Shown: positions 23,341 to 38,374 of the stretch, one piece after another
Layout of the letters: each line of letters begins with the position of its first letter
How positions within the stretch are numbered: the first letter of the stretch is position 1
NCBI GenBank assembly: GCA_947095535.1
Contig: OX352774.1
Span: 208,494,965-208,558,964, forward strand
Direction: 5' to 3'
Length of the DNA stretch: 64,000 nucleotides
Origin: Poecilobothrus nobilitatus
Taxonomy: Eukaryota > Arthropoda > Insecta > Diptera > Dolichopodidae
Position numbers and translations under genes: made by a program
Notes under the pieces: generated by a model
Told to the model about the DNA's origin: nothing
Seen by the model: the letters and a program-made list of their open reading frames with translations, nothing else
The model's database searches: none

Positions 23341-25224
23341 TCGCACAATTCGAAAGTTGAATGTTGTAAATTAACACTTTATTATATATATTGTTTAGTT
23401 TAAAAACTCCATCCTTTCAAAAACTTTATTATTAGATCCGATTATAAATTTGAGTATATACTTACTTATTGTATGTTGTAAGATATAGTAAGTACTTATA
23501 TATAATATAAGAGAAAAACATCACTGCGCTCTGAATTGGATAAAAGAAAGAATTACTTATACTTACTTATAACTAAGTACCTTTAATAAAAATTAATTTC
23601 TGTTTATGTACTCATTATATATTTATTCATCTGTAAGAGTTTAACTATTGTTGACTAAACACTATAATTAAAAAAAAAAAGCAAAATACTTATTTCGATC
23701 ATTTGTATCCAATTTTTATTAGTATCTATGTAGGTCAATTTGATAATAATTAATTTTTTTATTTTCAATATTTTAAATAATATGGAAATATTTTTTAACC
23801 TAATCAAATTATTCAATTTACTATGAAAAGTAAAAGTTACTTAAGTACACGATGCCTTCCTCAATAATTTCTCTTATTCTAAATATTCTTTCTTTTTTTT
23901 TTGTTAAAAGAAAAAAAGGTAATCATTTCCTTATCTTATTTTTTTTTTTTTTGATGTTTTTTTTTTTTGTCATCTTTATGTTTAGTATTGAATTTTTTCT
24001 CTCTTTCTCTATTTTGGAAAATTCTTTTTTGCTTGCATCGAAAAAAGAGAATAACAAAAAAAAAAAATACGAATTTTCCACTTCATTTTTAATTGAGCTA
24101 AGTTAGTACACAAAAAAAAAAAAAAAAAAAACCAAATTAATTGAGAGGAGGCAGGCAGACAGGCGGGCAAACAGGCGGTAGTCATTTACAGTAGAAAAAA
24201 AAATATATACTTAAGTATTTGAAATAAAAAAAAAAGAGAAAAGATTTCCTCTCAATTGATCGAATTGAAAAGAAACAAACAACAACAAAACCAAAGAACA
24301 AAAAAAAAAAAAAAAATTGAATCAATGTTGGTTGGTATCCTTTTTTTTTCTAATTATCCCTTTTTTTTTTTTTGCAACGAACAAGAAAAAAAAATACAAA
24401 ATAGAAGAGTGAAGTATAGTAAAAGAAGAAAAATAAAAACTGTCAGTTTAAGTATTTTTATTAATGTTGTTGGTAGAGTTGCTGTTTTTGTTTTTTTTTT
24501 TTTTTGAATAAAAATCACAATAATATTATATTAAAATCATTTCAAACAATACAATAAATACAATATATAAGTAGAAAAGAAAAATTGAAAATTAAAATAT
24601 AAAAAATTTATAAAGGGTGTTTACTGTTAAATAGAGTGCAGTAATTTTGTTTTTTATTTTAATTTTTTGTCTTTTAAATTATTCAAATAAGCAGAAAATT
24701 GTTTAAAATTAAGGATAAATGTGTTAAATAATATAAGTGGTTTCCAGAATATTGAATTTTAAAGTATAAGTATATATTATTATATTATAATTAAGTATAT
24801 ATATATATATATATATACTTAAGTATATATTTTGTGTCAATTTATAATAATAAATATTAAGATGAACCTTAAAATACATTTTTTTATAACCCTTATATTA
24901 TATTTATAATACATTATAAAAAATAAAAGCGATCATATTGTTTTTATACAGATGAAAAAGGATTGAAGTAAGACTATATTGTTGTAAATTAAAAAGGATT
25001 AAGTAAAGTAAGACAAGAAGTCATTATATACTGACTTTTTGCAATAGATTAATTTTAGAAAATTTAAAAATCAGATACATTTAAAATTTGAATACTTATT
25101 TTTAAAAAATAAATAAATATTGATAATATTGCGACTTGCTTAATTAATGAATTTATAAGGAAAGTAGGTAGGGGCTGGAAATGTACACTTAGCCTTGTTA
25201 TGATACCGTGGATCAGTGTTCCTC

Positions 25225-25500
25225 CTAATTAAACCATTGGGAGATTCTTACAAAGCAATGTAAATTTGTTAAGTCCACCTTCGACAGATCGGAAAGTTTG
25301 TTTAAGAAAAAATTTCTCAGAAATTTTCTTCTTTTTAGAGCAAAAGTCGGGCATTCACACAGCAGGTGAAAAATTGATTCCTTTTCCTCTTTATTTTTAC
25401 AGCTTCTGCAAAAATCATATGAAGAAAGTCCTAGTCTTCTGGCTAGGTCGATATCTATCTAGATCGATGTCTACCGTTCGGACAATGACCTGTTAAAACC
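25225..25500 (-). mobile_element. Non-LTR retrotransposon C-terminus (RNase H / zinc-knuckle-like end)
   Basis: On the minus strand an open frame runs from 25458 to a TAG at 25225-25227 (77 codons): DLARRLGLSSYDFCRSCKNK, EEKESIFHLLCECPTFALKR, RKFL, then NKLSDLSKVDLTNLHCFVRI and SQWFN. Just upstream, in another frame, GVLTGHCPNGRHRSR is readable. This order (LTGH...RH, then DFCRSC..EEE...HLLCECP, then the DL...D...F...WF end) is that of the C-terminus of many insect LINE polyproteins. It is better preserved than most remnants here, with one visible frameshift and one stop in this segment; the rest of the element is absent. Confidence 0.8.
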
Positions 25501-26113
25501 CCTATCACATTACTGATATTGTAGGGTTTTAAGGATAAGAGTTTAGTTGAATTGATGAGTTTATAAACAATGGAATTTTTTTTTAACATTAAAGAATTAC
25601 TTAAGGAATCTTGTAATATCTTTGTGCAAATATAATTGCGTGAAAAACCTTCATGTTATTGTTAAACTCTAATTAATCAAAATCACCTTGCCTTGAAAAC
25701 AAACAATACTTAGAATTTTCATTCACCTAATCTTTAATTCAAAAATAAAGTTTGGGCGAGAGATAAGAGAAATCAAAGGAACATATATATATATTAGAAG
25801 GGACTTTTTATTTTTATTTATTCTTAATCATAATTTTTTGTTTTTTAATAAAATTGTAGGAGACTATGATTTATCTTTAAAAGTTTCGTTATACGTAATT
25901 TATAATATACATAAGTATATTAATATATATATATATCAAATAATGTTAACAATGTGCTTATTGATGCTTATTAATTTAAGGAAAAAATTTATAAAACCAC
26001 ATGAATTTTTTAAGTACCTAACTTACATACAAATATTAGAATTAAATATGTTAATATTTGGATTAAATATGTTAAATATAAGATTAGGTGAATGTTTTCA
26101 TCTTATTTAGTTC

Positions 26114-26212
26114 TAAGTCTCAAAATAAACTTTTTTTGTGGTATATCTGATCACATTGAGACTAAAGTGATCCGTTCAAGTCTTAAAATAAACTTTTTTC
26201 GTGCTGTAAATT
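26114..26212. repeat. Diverged tandem duplication, about 74-bp period
   Basis: AAGTCTCAAAATAAACTTTT (from 26115) recurs as AAGTCTTAAAATAAACTTTT (from 26189), both followed by TTT(T/C)GTG. Two copies only; the middle parts are poorly alike. Confidence 0.55.
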
Positions 26213-29200
26213 TTTTTGATTGCATCAATACGTCTAAAGGGAAAGTGGAGTAAGTAAGTATGTAAGCATTTATTTATAATTAGGAAATTATATAAAAGTT
26301 ATTTTAAAAAGTCTGAAAAAAAGGATACTTAATTAAGTACAAACATTTTTAAATTTTTATTTTTAACATACTTAATGTCATATCATATGGTTTAAAGTTG
26401 AGAAATCTATGTTAGATAGGTATATTATGTATATACTTAAGTATATGTACATTGTTCACTTATTTAATTAGTTAATAAACTAAAAATATATTTTATATTT
26501 TTGAATTAACTAAATAAGTAAGTAGGTGTAATAAATTAAAATGACGATGTACAGTTTTTATTTAATTATTTGATGTTATGGAGCGAAAATTTATTTAAAT
26601 CTTCAATTAAAAAATCGAGTTGAGCTTTGAACGTTTTAATTACCGAAATGCTTACTTAAATTCATTTTTTTTTTATATTTCAGTTAAGTACTTATCACCT
26701 AAGTATCCAACTGCCCTAACACACTCAAAAAATATTTGGATACTTACTTACTCTGTAAACACGTAATTACTTAATCATTCTTGTTTTTTTATTTTTTAAC
26801 ACCCTGTGTTTGGGAAAAATTGGAGCTTTTCTATAAATATTTTCTTTATCCGTATTTTATATATAAATATATATATATATGTACCATATAGGTATAGTTA
26901 TATACTTAATACTTATATTAGTTATATATTAAATTACAAAATGTTCATTTGAATCGATTTTTTCTTCATTCTTGTAGTTTATTTTATACAATCTTTTCGT
27001 CCTTGTTACTTATTTAATATTTTGTGTGTACATTCAAGGAAGAAAAATATAAATATATATGTATATATATAAGTACTTATGTATTTGATTGCAAAAAAAA
27101 ATATTTCCTTATGTATTTCTCAAAAAAAAAAAAAAAAGTAAAAATAAAGAAAAAAAGGAAAAAAAAGAAAAATGTAAAATTTACAAGTAATAAATAAAGT
27201 ATATGTAAGTAAAAGTAAGTAAAAAGACAAAGTTTATTTTTTTTTTTTTTAACATAATGACATCTTTTTAGTTTCAGTACATTTATCACTTAATAATTTA
27301 TAATTAAATTTAATGTTGTTATATATATATAAGTAAGTATATATCTTTTATTAGTTTAAACAAAAATTTTTAGTTAAGTATTTTTGCTTTTTATTAAATT
27401 TTAAACTAACAATTTTTATTTTAAATAGCAACAATAATAAAATAATTATTTTTTCCATCATCTCTTTGAAGTAAATGAAAATTTTTTTTCTTATAATTAC
27501 TTACTTATTTTTGGTTTAAAACTTTTGATGACAGATTCATTCATTATTAAAAATTTAAAGAAGTTTTATTGCATGTTTCACTATTTATTTCTCTTAGTTT
27601 TTGTAATGATTTTTTTTTTTTTTTTTGGTTTCAATATTTGTACAAAATAACAAACAAATATATATATACAAGTATATAGTACTTATGTACTTAAGTGAAT
27701 GTAAATATATGGGGCGTAAGTACCAACAAAGTGTAAATGTTCAATTAGATCTACAATAATTGACTGTAATTTAATTTAGTTCTTGGTCAAATTTTTTTTC
27801 AATAAGTACTTAAGTACTTAGTTACTTTTCGGTGCAGTCAATGGTTATTCATTTTTATATGATTTACTTTATATCTTTTAAGAATTAAGTACCATTAGAA
27901 ATTAACTTAGGGGAGTAAGATCTGAGAGATCATAAAGTATGTTTAAAAAAAATCTTTCGTACCACCTCAAGTATATATATATATATGTTATATATATGAA
28001 AATATATTTATCAAGGTAAATCTTAATATAATGATCAATTTACAAAGGATCCTTATCTTACGGGAAATAAAAGTTTTTCAATTTCTTAAATTTACTTTAA
28101 TACATACTTATGTGGTACAATAAATGCCCTGTTATATATACACTTGATTTTATGATTTCCGCCTAACTATAACAAGATGTCTATCGAAAAAATATTTTTG
28201 AATACATGTATAAGTGTTTACTTATTAATTTTCGACTTTTATAGCATTTTTGGTTGGACCAACATAATGATCATCTTCTAGTTGGTGTATCTGTTTGGAA
28301 TTGCCTTTAAGTTTTTGCAACGATTTCGTACTTATCATATTAACATTTTTTCTGAAAGCTTATTTTTTATTTCAGTCATTATTTTAAATTAGTAAAAGAA
28401 AAACAGTCGAAATCTAAAAAAATTAGCAAATATGTATTTAAGTGTGTAGGTACCATATTTTTTTTTCTTTTTTTTTTTGACACCTTGTATTTATTGATCA
28501 TATTATATAAATATTTTGTATGTATGAATATATAAAACAAAGGAGCAAACTATCTACCGTTTTTTTCCTTGTTATGTTTATTTTATTTTGTATTTTTTTT
28601 ATTACAAAATGCCTAATGGGGTTAAAAAGTAAGAAAAAAAAAAACTTTACACTGATAAAAGTGTTTGGTTATTTGTAATAAAATAATCCTTAAAAAAAAA
28701 TAGTTAATCATACTTTACTGAAAATTTATTTTTTTACTTACATTGGTTACTTATTAACTATTTTTATATATATATACTTACTTATATACATATATTTTTT
28801 ATATGCTTATTCATTTCTAGATTTTGTTATTGTCATTGTAGTATCTTTCGATATCAAAAGATATAAATAATTAGGTAAGAAGTCAACCGGACAGTCAGTA
28901 ATCATCCTATAGTTAGTATATTTTAATAAATGTAATATTTAAGAATGAATGTTCGACCATCCTATTATCGACCTCGAAACTTTTCTTATTTGTCTTGTTT
29001 TTTTGTTTGTTTGTTTGTTGCTCTTTTTTTTACTGTCAAAAAAAAAAACACAGTAAGTAAGTATACAAAAACAAAAAAAAAAATAAATAGGAAAACTTTA
29101 TGTTCTTCTTTTATTAATTTTTTTTTTGTTCCTAAAAAAAATTTGTTCCTCATCGATTTTGACAGTTTGTGTGAGAAATTTGAAGATATATATGTATATA

Positions 29201-32200
29201 TATATATATATACTTATATTGTATAAAGTATAGTAGTAAAAGAGAATGTGGAAAATATAATCACATTTTTATATATATATTATATATGTATACTTGTATT
29301 GTATGTCTATATGTGCTTATCTACTTATAAATATATTTTGTGTTAATTTTCTTAAAGTTTGTGTCTAGTAAAATTGATAAGGATGAGATAGAAATGAACA
29401 GACATATAAACAAAAGGAAAGATAAAATGAAAAAAGAAAATTAAAAAAATTTTCTTTACGTTTTTTAATTTTTAATTTTTTTTTTTTTTCATTCATATAA
29501 AAGTATAATACGTATATATATTTGTGTATTATGTATCTGGCAGGCATTTTTATATACTCGTATAGAAGAATTAAAATTTTTTTCTTTTTAAACACAAAAT
29601 ATGTGTCTTTTTATACAATAATTTATTTATTGTATTGTATGGAATGTAAAAATATTTCAGTTTTTCATTTTTTTGTTATTTTTTTTTTTATTAGTTTTTC
29701 GAAATATGTATAGGAATAAATTTTCTAATAATATTTAACTTTTTAATCTATTTTTTTTTTTTTTTTTGTTATTTCCTCTTTCAATCTAATAGGGATTTAC
29801 AGTTAAAATTAAAGATAAATATATATTATCCTATAATAAGCATACTTCTCGAAAATGTCAGAATCTTCTACCCGCGGTTATGTCTCAAATTTTAAATATT
29901 TCCATTTAAATTCGGCTGAATACTAAATATTTACCTAAAAATATGTGATCTATGATTTATTAACAATGTTCTCTTCTGACAACCTGACCACATCATTTTT
30001 CTTTTCGAATCGTTTTTCTATATTACAGTAAGTACTTCCAATGATATCAGGATTTACTCTAATGCAGCGGGATATCAGGAGAGATATCATGGCTTACTCT
30101 TAAGGACATAATAATTGTACTACTTATATTAAATTTTGTTTTATACAGTAAGTAGTTCTATAAAGTAAAAAAAAATGTGTTCTTTAAATATTGCAATAAA
30201 AAAAAATTTTAATTCAATAAACATAAATTATAAGTAGGTAAGTACTTACTTAGTGATTTTGATGGTACTTAATTATACGAAATAAAATAAACTAATTTTA
30301 ATATTTAATAAAACATCACTTTATTTAACACATATACAAGTAAGTATGTATAAAGTTATATGTATATACTTATGTATGTAAGTGTATAAAAATATAATAA
30401 TCATATTAGGCTGGATTTATTACTAATTAATATCAATGACAATAGAAATTCTTAATTAAATTTAAGTTTTAATTGTTTTAAAAATTTTTATTTAAAATTT
30501 TAAAATACATAATCCTTATTTGTTTTTATTATTTTTCGTTTTCGTTTTAAAAGTTATTGTATTTTCTTCTAAATGTGTAATTTACTATATATTTTTTTTT
30601 TTTAAGTAGGTATATATAGAGTATATAAAATATGTATTTATATAGTTAGCTATATTAATACATAGTTTTTACATAGTAAGTACTTATATACTTACCCAGT
30701 ATAACTAAACCTTATTTATAGTTTTCCTTTTTTTTTTAAATATGAATTCAATTTGTATTTTTTTTTTTATTTAATCAGAACTATTTAACATTACGTTCTA
30801 TTGGTATACACTTATTTGAATAACGGATACCCATACTTATATATTTTCTATAAAATTTGTAATGTTTGTATAAATGTGTATTTTAAATTTCTATGTACTT
30901 ATATACAGTTTGAACATTTATTTATATATATATATGTACTAAGTTATATTTATTATATATATATATATTTCATATGTAATTTACATAAAAAAAATCAACA
31001 GAAAAAAAAAAAAAATAAGTAAAACAAGTGCCGGTGATCTGTTTTTATGCAACTACCATTTTATTGTTGTTGTTTTTTTTCTGTCTCTTTCCAACAAGTT
31101 ACTTGTAGAGAAATTAGATTTTCTTTTTTTTCTTATTCTTTTGTTACGATAAGTTGAATGAAATTTATTATTATGAAAAACTGTATAACTACAAGTAAAT
31201 AAATATGTGTATATATACTTATATACAATATTCATATTAATATCATTCAACTATATGTACATAACTATACATATATAATATTATCCTTTCTATATACTAA
31301 TAATAAAAGATGACTATATATATTCTTATTACTAAGTACAATGATTTTGTTGAGTATATATATTTAGTATTACAATAAAAAACTGTAGTTAGTTATAATT
31401 TTTGTATCCTTTACATATTTTTTTTTTGTTTTGTTTTTCGTTTTTTTTTTTTTTTGTAACCCATAAGTACTAGACAATATGAATATTATGTAGTTTATTT
31501 CATTTGATATTAGTTATAGTATTTGCAATTTTTACGTACTAGCCTAGCTAGCCATCATTTTATATACGATTAGATGGGTAACCAGAATAGAAATAAACCA
31601 AATAACGTGAAAGAAAAGAAGAAAATTACAAAACAAGTAAAAAAAGAAAAAAAAAGAAATAGAAAAAGGAATAAGAGGAGGCTTTAACTACTTTAAATTC
31701 CGTAACATTAAAGAGAAGTGAAAGAAAAAACAAGTGAAGGAGAAGTTAAATTAATGGTTATATATATATATATACAAACCCTAATGTATAAATATTTCCT
31801 AGTATTAAAATTGGAATTCTTTTATTTTGTAGGAAGGATATTTAATACAAAAACAAAAAAAAAAAAAAAATTATAAGAAGAAATTGAATATAATAATATC
31901 TCCATTGCCTAGTGTGATGGCAAATCATTTCCTTTTTTTTTTTTTGTTTTTATTTCATCTGGTGATAAATCTTTTTTCCAAGTGGTATCTAATGATCTGG
32001 TATAGTATATTTTTGTTTTGGTATAATTTTGATTTGTTTTTTTTTTCTCAATTCTAAATCTGAACTAGATAAAGAATAGGAAAATGGAGAAAATTTGCAG
32101 TTAGTGAAAAGTTAGTTAAGAACAGAGTCAAGTATGTATTTCTATTACTTCTATTTTATATTTTTTTTTTTTCTTTCTGGTCTTCATGTTCTTTAAAAAG

Positions 32201-33422
32201 GAAATATACTTTTATCATAATAAAATATTAAATTTTCTTTTACTAGTTTTGTATTTTCTTAAGATTTAAGGATGTAAAGCATCTGGTTTGGTTTGATTTA
32301 AACAAAGCAAAAAAGGAAGAAATATAAAAACAAACAAAAAAAAAAAACAAAAATGAAAGGATATACAGAAGATATTGTGAAGGTTTTATACCATTATAAT
32401 TTTCATTTTCATTTTTTTTGTTTTATTAGATATTGGCAGATAGTTGATCCTATTTATCTTATAAAATATACAAATATTATATTTTGTATATGTATATGAG
32501 AGTTAGAAATTTTTTCAAAACTAATTTTGATGATGGTTGATTTTTATATTGGTTTGGTTGGATGGTTCGTAATATTATTCTTATATTGTAAGTATAAATA
32601 TATATATATGTATATAACTGCATACTTATTTATATTTATACATTCTTATATTTTTTTTGTTGTTTAATTTCTTTTTGTTATTGTTTTAATATGTAGGTTG
32701 GTAGGTTTTTTGATAATGATAATAATGATGGTTGATAATGATGATGTTGATGATATTAATATATACAATATATTACAAATATGTTTATGTATATATATAA
32801 GTATATACTATTAAAGAATGATGAATAAATGTACAAATTTTTCCAAGGATAACTGAATTTATTATAAATAATATACATCCCTATAACAATATATATCCCT
32901 ATATCTATACGTGTATGTAAATTTAGATAGAAATAAATTAAATTAAAATAATAAAAAAAAAAAAAAACAAAAGGAATTGAGAATAAGATTAGGTTTTGTG
33001 GGTGTATATATGGTGAGGAATGAAAATAATGAACAATAGATTGAAAAATATAGAAAATGAGTTAATTGGGTGAGGTCACAATATAGATGATATGCTGGTA
33101 GTTATTTAATTAATATGTATGTTTCTTTAAATATGTATATATAAGTATGTACGTATATAACTATGTAAGTAAGTATCTATATTTGAATGTAAATAAGTAA
33201 GTATTTGAAATAAATTTTTTAATTCCAAAATTTTAATTCTAAACTTTTTGTTACTTATTTAGTTATAGTTATTATAATTTGTTATTACTTTGTAATAGAA
33301 TTATTTTAAATAAGTAAGTATTATATACTATTATATACTATTTGATAATTATTTTTATTATTTTAAACATTTAAACTACTTCCTTACTTAACTTTAAAAA
33401 AAAAAAATCCTTCCATTATAAA

Positions 33423-33425
<3 letters not shown>

Positions 33426-33459
<34 letters not shown>
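33426..33459. repeat. (TA)n microsatellite
   Basis: An uninterrupted TA run of about 17 units inside the Liprin-alpha intron. Confidence 0.9.
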
Positions 33460-33461
<2 letters not shown>

Positions 33462-33797
33462 TAATAATATTTTATAATATTTATATATCATATGGTTGTA
33501 CACTTGTACCTGTGGTAAAAATAAATTTTAATACAGATGGGAAGTATATTTAAGAATAGAAAAAAGTTTATTATTTTATTTTGTTTTTATCTTTGGTTTT
33601 CCATGATATAAATACATAATATACTTACTTACTTACCTAAATTTATTTCCTTATTCAATATTAAATAAGTAAATAAACTTTCAAATAAGGGTAAAAATAA
33701 TGGTTAATAATTTTAAAAAATAATTTATAATATATTTAAGATATATTTAAAATTTATAAAAACCTAAATTTAAGTTTTACTTTTGATGAAGTTTATT

Positions 33798-34092
33798 TAT
33801 TTATTTATTTATATTAATATTACATACGTAAATATAATGCAATATTATTGAACCATCGACTACCAAGGCCATTATAGGTTTTTATACTATTATTAAATTA
33901 TATACTAATATTATTTATTTTGTTTATATTATTATTATATTTATTATTGTTATTATTGTTTATATATTTACATTATATTTGGTCGTAAGGGGGTATGTAA
34001 AGAAAAAAATACTTACGACCTGTGCAGGGATCGAACCCACACTCCTTTGGTTAATACACTACACACCTACCCACTAGGCTATCGAAGCCCCC
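33798..34092 (-). mobile_element. tRNA-derived SINE with 15-bp target-site duplications
   Basis: The 15-mer TTGATGAAGTTTATT occurs at 33783-33797 and again at 34093-34107, flanking about 295 bp. Read on the minus strand the head is GGGGGCTTCGATAGCCTAGTGGGTAG, with an A-box (TAGCCTAGTGGGTAG), and the B-box GGGTTCGATCCC is the complement of 34027-34038. Next comes a GGTCGTAAG...CTTACGACC inverted pair, and the tail is an ATAA-type repeat (TTTA repeats on the plus strand, 33795-33811). The near-consensus B-box and perfect duplications suggest a recent insertion. It belongs to the same family as the copy at 40.1 kb. Confidence 0.88.
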
Positions 34093-37000
34093 TTGATGAA
34101 GTTTATTAAAAAAAGAAAAATTTTACATAATTTTGCATATTTTTAGAATTTAGTGATTTGTTTTTTAGAATTATCATAACTAGAATTTAGTTATTCAATA
34201 ATTTTATAATTTATAATGGTATTTATCTGCACAAATTTGTATTTTTATTTGTTTTCGAAGCTTCAAATAAATATATACGTAAGTTTATTACGAAAAGATG
34301 GTAATTTAATTATAAACTTCAGTAGATAACTGGGTAACTATACCTGTTAAATACTTCCATAGTTACTTATGTACATAAATTATTACATTGCTTTTTATGT
34401 ATGAATCTTCTGTATTTGATTATTGCGAACATTCAACAACATAATTACTAATTTTGAAATTTGTTTGCAGCTTTTTTAAAAAGGCTTATAATTCAGTTAT
34501 CAAAATTACAATAATATCTCGTCATATAGTTACTAAGTAATATTCATTCTATTCACAATTTTTTTTTACTTATATAAAATTTTTAAGATTATTAGATGAT
34601 TAAGCAAATGATAAATGCCTTTAGTTAATCGCATAAATATTTCACAGATATTTAAATTTTTTTTATACTTAAGTAATGTCTATTTTTTTTAAATTTTATC
34701 TTTTTATCTTTCAATTTGTATAAATCTAATTATTAACTATACACTCTAAACTAACAATCAAAAGTTTCATGCGTGTGAATTTTAAAGTTTCTTCTTTTTT
34801 TTGCTCTCTCTCTCTCTCTTTCTTTAAATTCACTATAATTCAATTTGGTTTTATCTTTTATAATTAACAAAAAATCTGAACATCCTTTAAAAAAAAAAAA
34901 ATTTATCATATTTAAAGTGTATTTAATTTTTACCTCAAAATAAATCTTACTTACCTTTGATGCGGTCTATTTACGTTGGTAATGTTGTTGTCGGTCATTA
35001 AAATAAAATGATTATGTAGTGGGGAAATTGAATAAGAAACAAATCGTTCATAATCCGAATACCTTTTTTTTTTGTTTTGTAATTTTTTTTTTATTACAAA
35101 AATTTCTCGCATCATTTAAGTATAGCCATTAAAAAAAAAAAAAAAAAAAACCTAAAACGAAAACTAAAAAAAGAAAAATTATTTTTTTTTGGAGTCTTTC
35201 AGTCTATTGAAAAAGAAATACCAATAATTACAATAAATCAATTGAAAAGGGTGATGAGTAGAGAGAGAGGTCTTCACTATAAGAAGAATATAAAATATAG
35301 AAATAGAAATGAAAGATGTGATGAAAAATTATTTCTTGAAACTATTTTGAGTATAAAAGTAATGTAAATAAATGATGGGATATTTAAAAATATATTTTTT
35401 TTTTTACTAGTTTTTGTTTTTTTTTTTTGCGTTTACTTTCTGAGAAAGTTTTAAAAAGTAAATTTATTTAGTTTTTAATTTTGATTTCCTTGTTTACATA
35501 TTCAATATAAAGAAAGTATTGAAATCGTATTTTTTTTTCTATACTTATTAAAAATCTAATTTTTAATTTTTAGCCTGATAACAGAAAAATGAGATCACTT
35601 TTTAACTAAAAAATAAAATAAACTAACTAAAAAATAAAAAGTTGCAGAATTCAAAAATTACTTCTTATTTATTTATATACTTAAGTACTTACATATACTT
35701 ATATATATATATATCAAAAAGATAACGCTTTGACATTTTTGATTTCAATCAAAAAACCGGCAGTCCATATTTATCATATAAAAGAATTCACACCTTCTTA
35801 CCTTCTTATAATAAAATGTCAAAATCATATAGATAGATAGTAATTTTATTTCGTATTGCGCAAAAACTCATGCTCATTAGGTATAAGATATAAAATTTAG
35901 ATAAGAAATTTTAAATATTAAGATAATGTTTTTTTTTTCCACAAGCGGAAGTGGTCGTTTATTTGAAAAATTTTTCACATGAAAAAAAGAGATAAAAACA
36001 TTAAAATCAGTTGTATAGAAACGAAATACTTACTTAAGTCATTTTTTAACAATCGGAAGACCTCATTATATTTTGTAGCTTTTAAATTATACTGTCACAA
36101 CTGTTTAAAGTGATTATTGTCTATTAAAATCTGAATGTTAAAGTAAGGTCTAAAAATTTATTTCTAAAATTTATTTATGTTGTAAATAGGTGCGTAAATG
36201 TTGAATCAATCAATTTTCTTTATATGGATTTTTCATTATTAACTTTTGAATATACACGAAAAAGTCAAGGGTATTCCACTCAATTTTTTTTTTTATCTAT
36301 ATAAAATTAATTTTGAGCACAATTACTTTCTTAGTTACTTAATGGGTATGAGTGATTAGACAGATGGTCTTTAAACATTAATTTTTTGATTTGAATTGGT
36401 TCGATTTAAATATTATATATGTACATACTTATATATAAAAATTTTAAAAAATTGAGGAGCGTTATATATGTATATATATATACATTATGTATTTACATAT
36501 GTACATATATAAGTATATTTTTTTTCAACATTTTTTAGCTAATAAATATAGTTATATAAAGAAAGTTAAATGAAATGAATTTATAAATATATATAATTAT
36601 TTAATGTTCCATATTTTGTCATTTAGTAGGGTATGCCTATACATGTAAAATGTTGAAATTTTTTTTTCATATAAAAGTATATATATAAAGAATTCAATAT
36701 ATAAAGCAACTATATAAATAAACCTACATACATAACTATGTAGAAAAGTCATTAACATAACAAACTACTTATATATATACTTATTACAAAAAAAAGAAAA
36801 AGCTTTGACTTAAATGAAAATTGGTGACTTGAAAAAATATCAAAGGGATATAGAAAGGGTAGCCTATAAGTATATATACACACAATACTTAGTGTTTTTT
36901 ATTTTATTTTTTTTTTGGTAAGAATAAAAGTAAGTAAAAAGTACATAATTTTTATTGCTTTGTTATAAATGGTTGATTTTGCTTATTCATTCTTTTAAAT

Positions 37001-38059
37001 TTGAAAATATTCTTGTACAAAGAATTTTCTATTTCAATTTAAAAAAAAAAAAAAAAAAATAAGTAAAAGTTTTCGCAATGTCATAAATAATTTTTATTTT
37101 GTAAAATATCAATGTATACGCATACGTATCTATATATATAGATATCAATTCTAGTTTATCAAATGTACAAAAATGAATGTGAAAAATATTCAAATGTGAC
37201 AGAAAATTTAAGACTTCTATTTTTTTCACTTAATTAAAAATTATACTTATTTATTAAATTTCTCTTTATTTTATTTTTTTTAAGTACTTACTTTAATTTC
37301 GAAATTTTTACATTAAGCACTTATATATATATACAAATTTCTTGGGTCATGAAAAAACGTACATCAATTTTATAAAATTTTTACTTTATTTAAAAATATT
37401 TATTATAATTAAACGAATAAAGCAAGTAAAGAAATAATAGATTTGCATTAAATTTTCTTTTCAATTGTATAAGAAAAATTTTAATTATACAATAATAAGT
37501 AAATTAAACTTATTACTTATATACTTGTTCGATTTATATGCGGAATTTGATTTACAAAGTTTCTTATTAATGCCTAGTTTTGTCTAATATAGTAATTTGG
37601 CGTATTCTATTCAATGAATACTAAAATTCTAACACATTCATATTATTTCAACATTAATCATTAACCCAACAAATTATATTTACCATATTCTAACGTTATG
37701 TTTCCTTTTATTTTATAACATTAACTTGTAATACAAATTTAAAACTTAAAAGCTTATCCGTTGAAAATTAACAAAGCAAAAGTTGATAAGCACTTATTCT
37801 GATTTTGGAGTAGATAACTTCCATTATAATTAATTAAACATGATAAAATTTCATAGTAATAATTTCATTTCAATAGACAAAAGTATCTAAAAAACTAAAT
37901 GAAAACTGTTATGATTTTTGACATAACTATATTTTTTTTTATTCACATTGGAAAGCTGAATTAATGTGTCCGTAACAACTAGACTCTAGGTCCATAGTGT
38001 ACCTTTAAAACATAGGATAACCTATTCGACCAAAGTTGATGTCAGTTTTTCTAGATTTA

Positions 38060-38374
38060 TGACACGATGATACCACTTTGACGGCAGAAGCTTTAAAAGC
38101 TTATCAGATCAATGTCAATGAGTTTACCTAAATCTTAGAAAAAGAACTACATATCGAGATATTTCCGTCTTTTCCTTGACAGACCAGGACAGGTGCAGAG
38201 AAAGTGCGCTCTCTATTGCGTTAATTCCTCTGCAAAATCTATAGGTTTTGACACATAAAATATCTTTTTCAGAGTTGCACATGAAATATTCCAATAGTTT
38301 AATAGTCGAATATCTATAGGCAGCATCATTGGTATTGTAGAAGAAACCATTAAGAATATAGATAACCAGACTAG
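38060..38374 (-). mobile_element. Non-LTR retrotransposon C-terminal remnant
   Basis: On the minus strand a stop-free stretch reads through CVKTYRFCRGINAIESALSL; in a neighbouring frame the next bases give LCTCPGLSRKRRKYL, then LGKLIDIDL. Together these match the FCR..........LC.CP.L..RR.KYL signature seen at 25.2 kb, but split by a frameshift. It abuts an oppositely oriented element on its right. Dead fragment; boundaries approximate. Confidence 0.65.

Noticed and set aside
25266..25496. 76-codon plus-strand open frame
   Set aside because: Antisense to the retrotransposon C-terminus on the minus strand.
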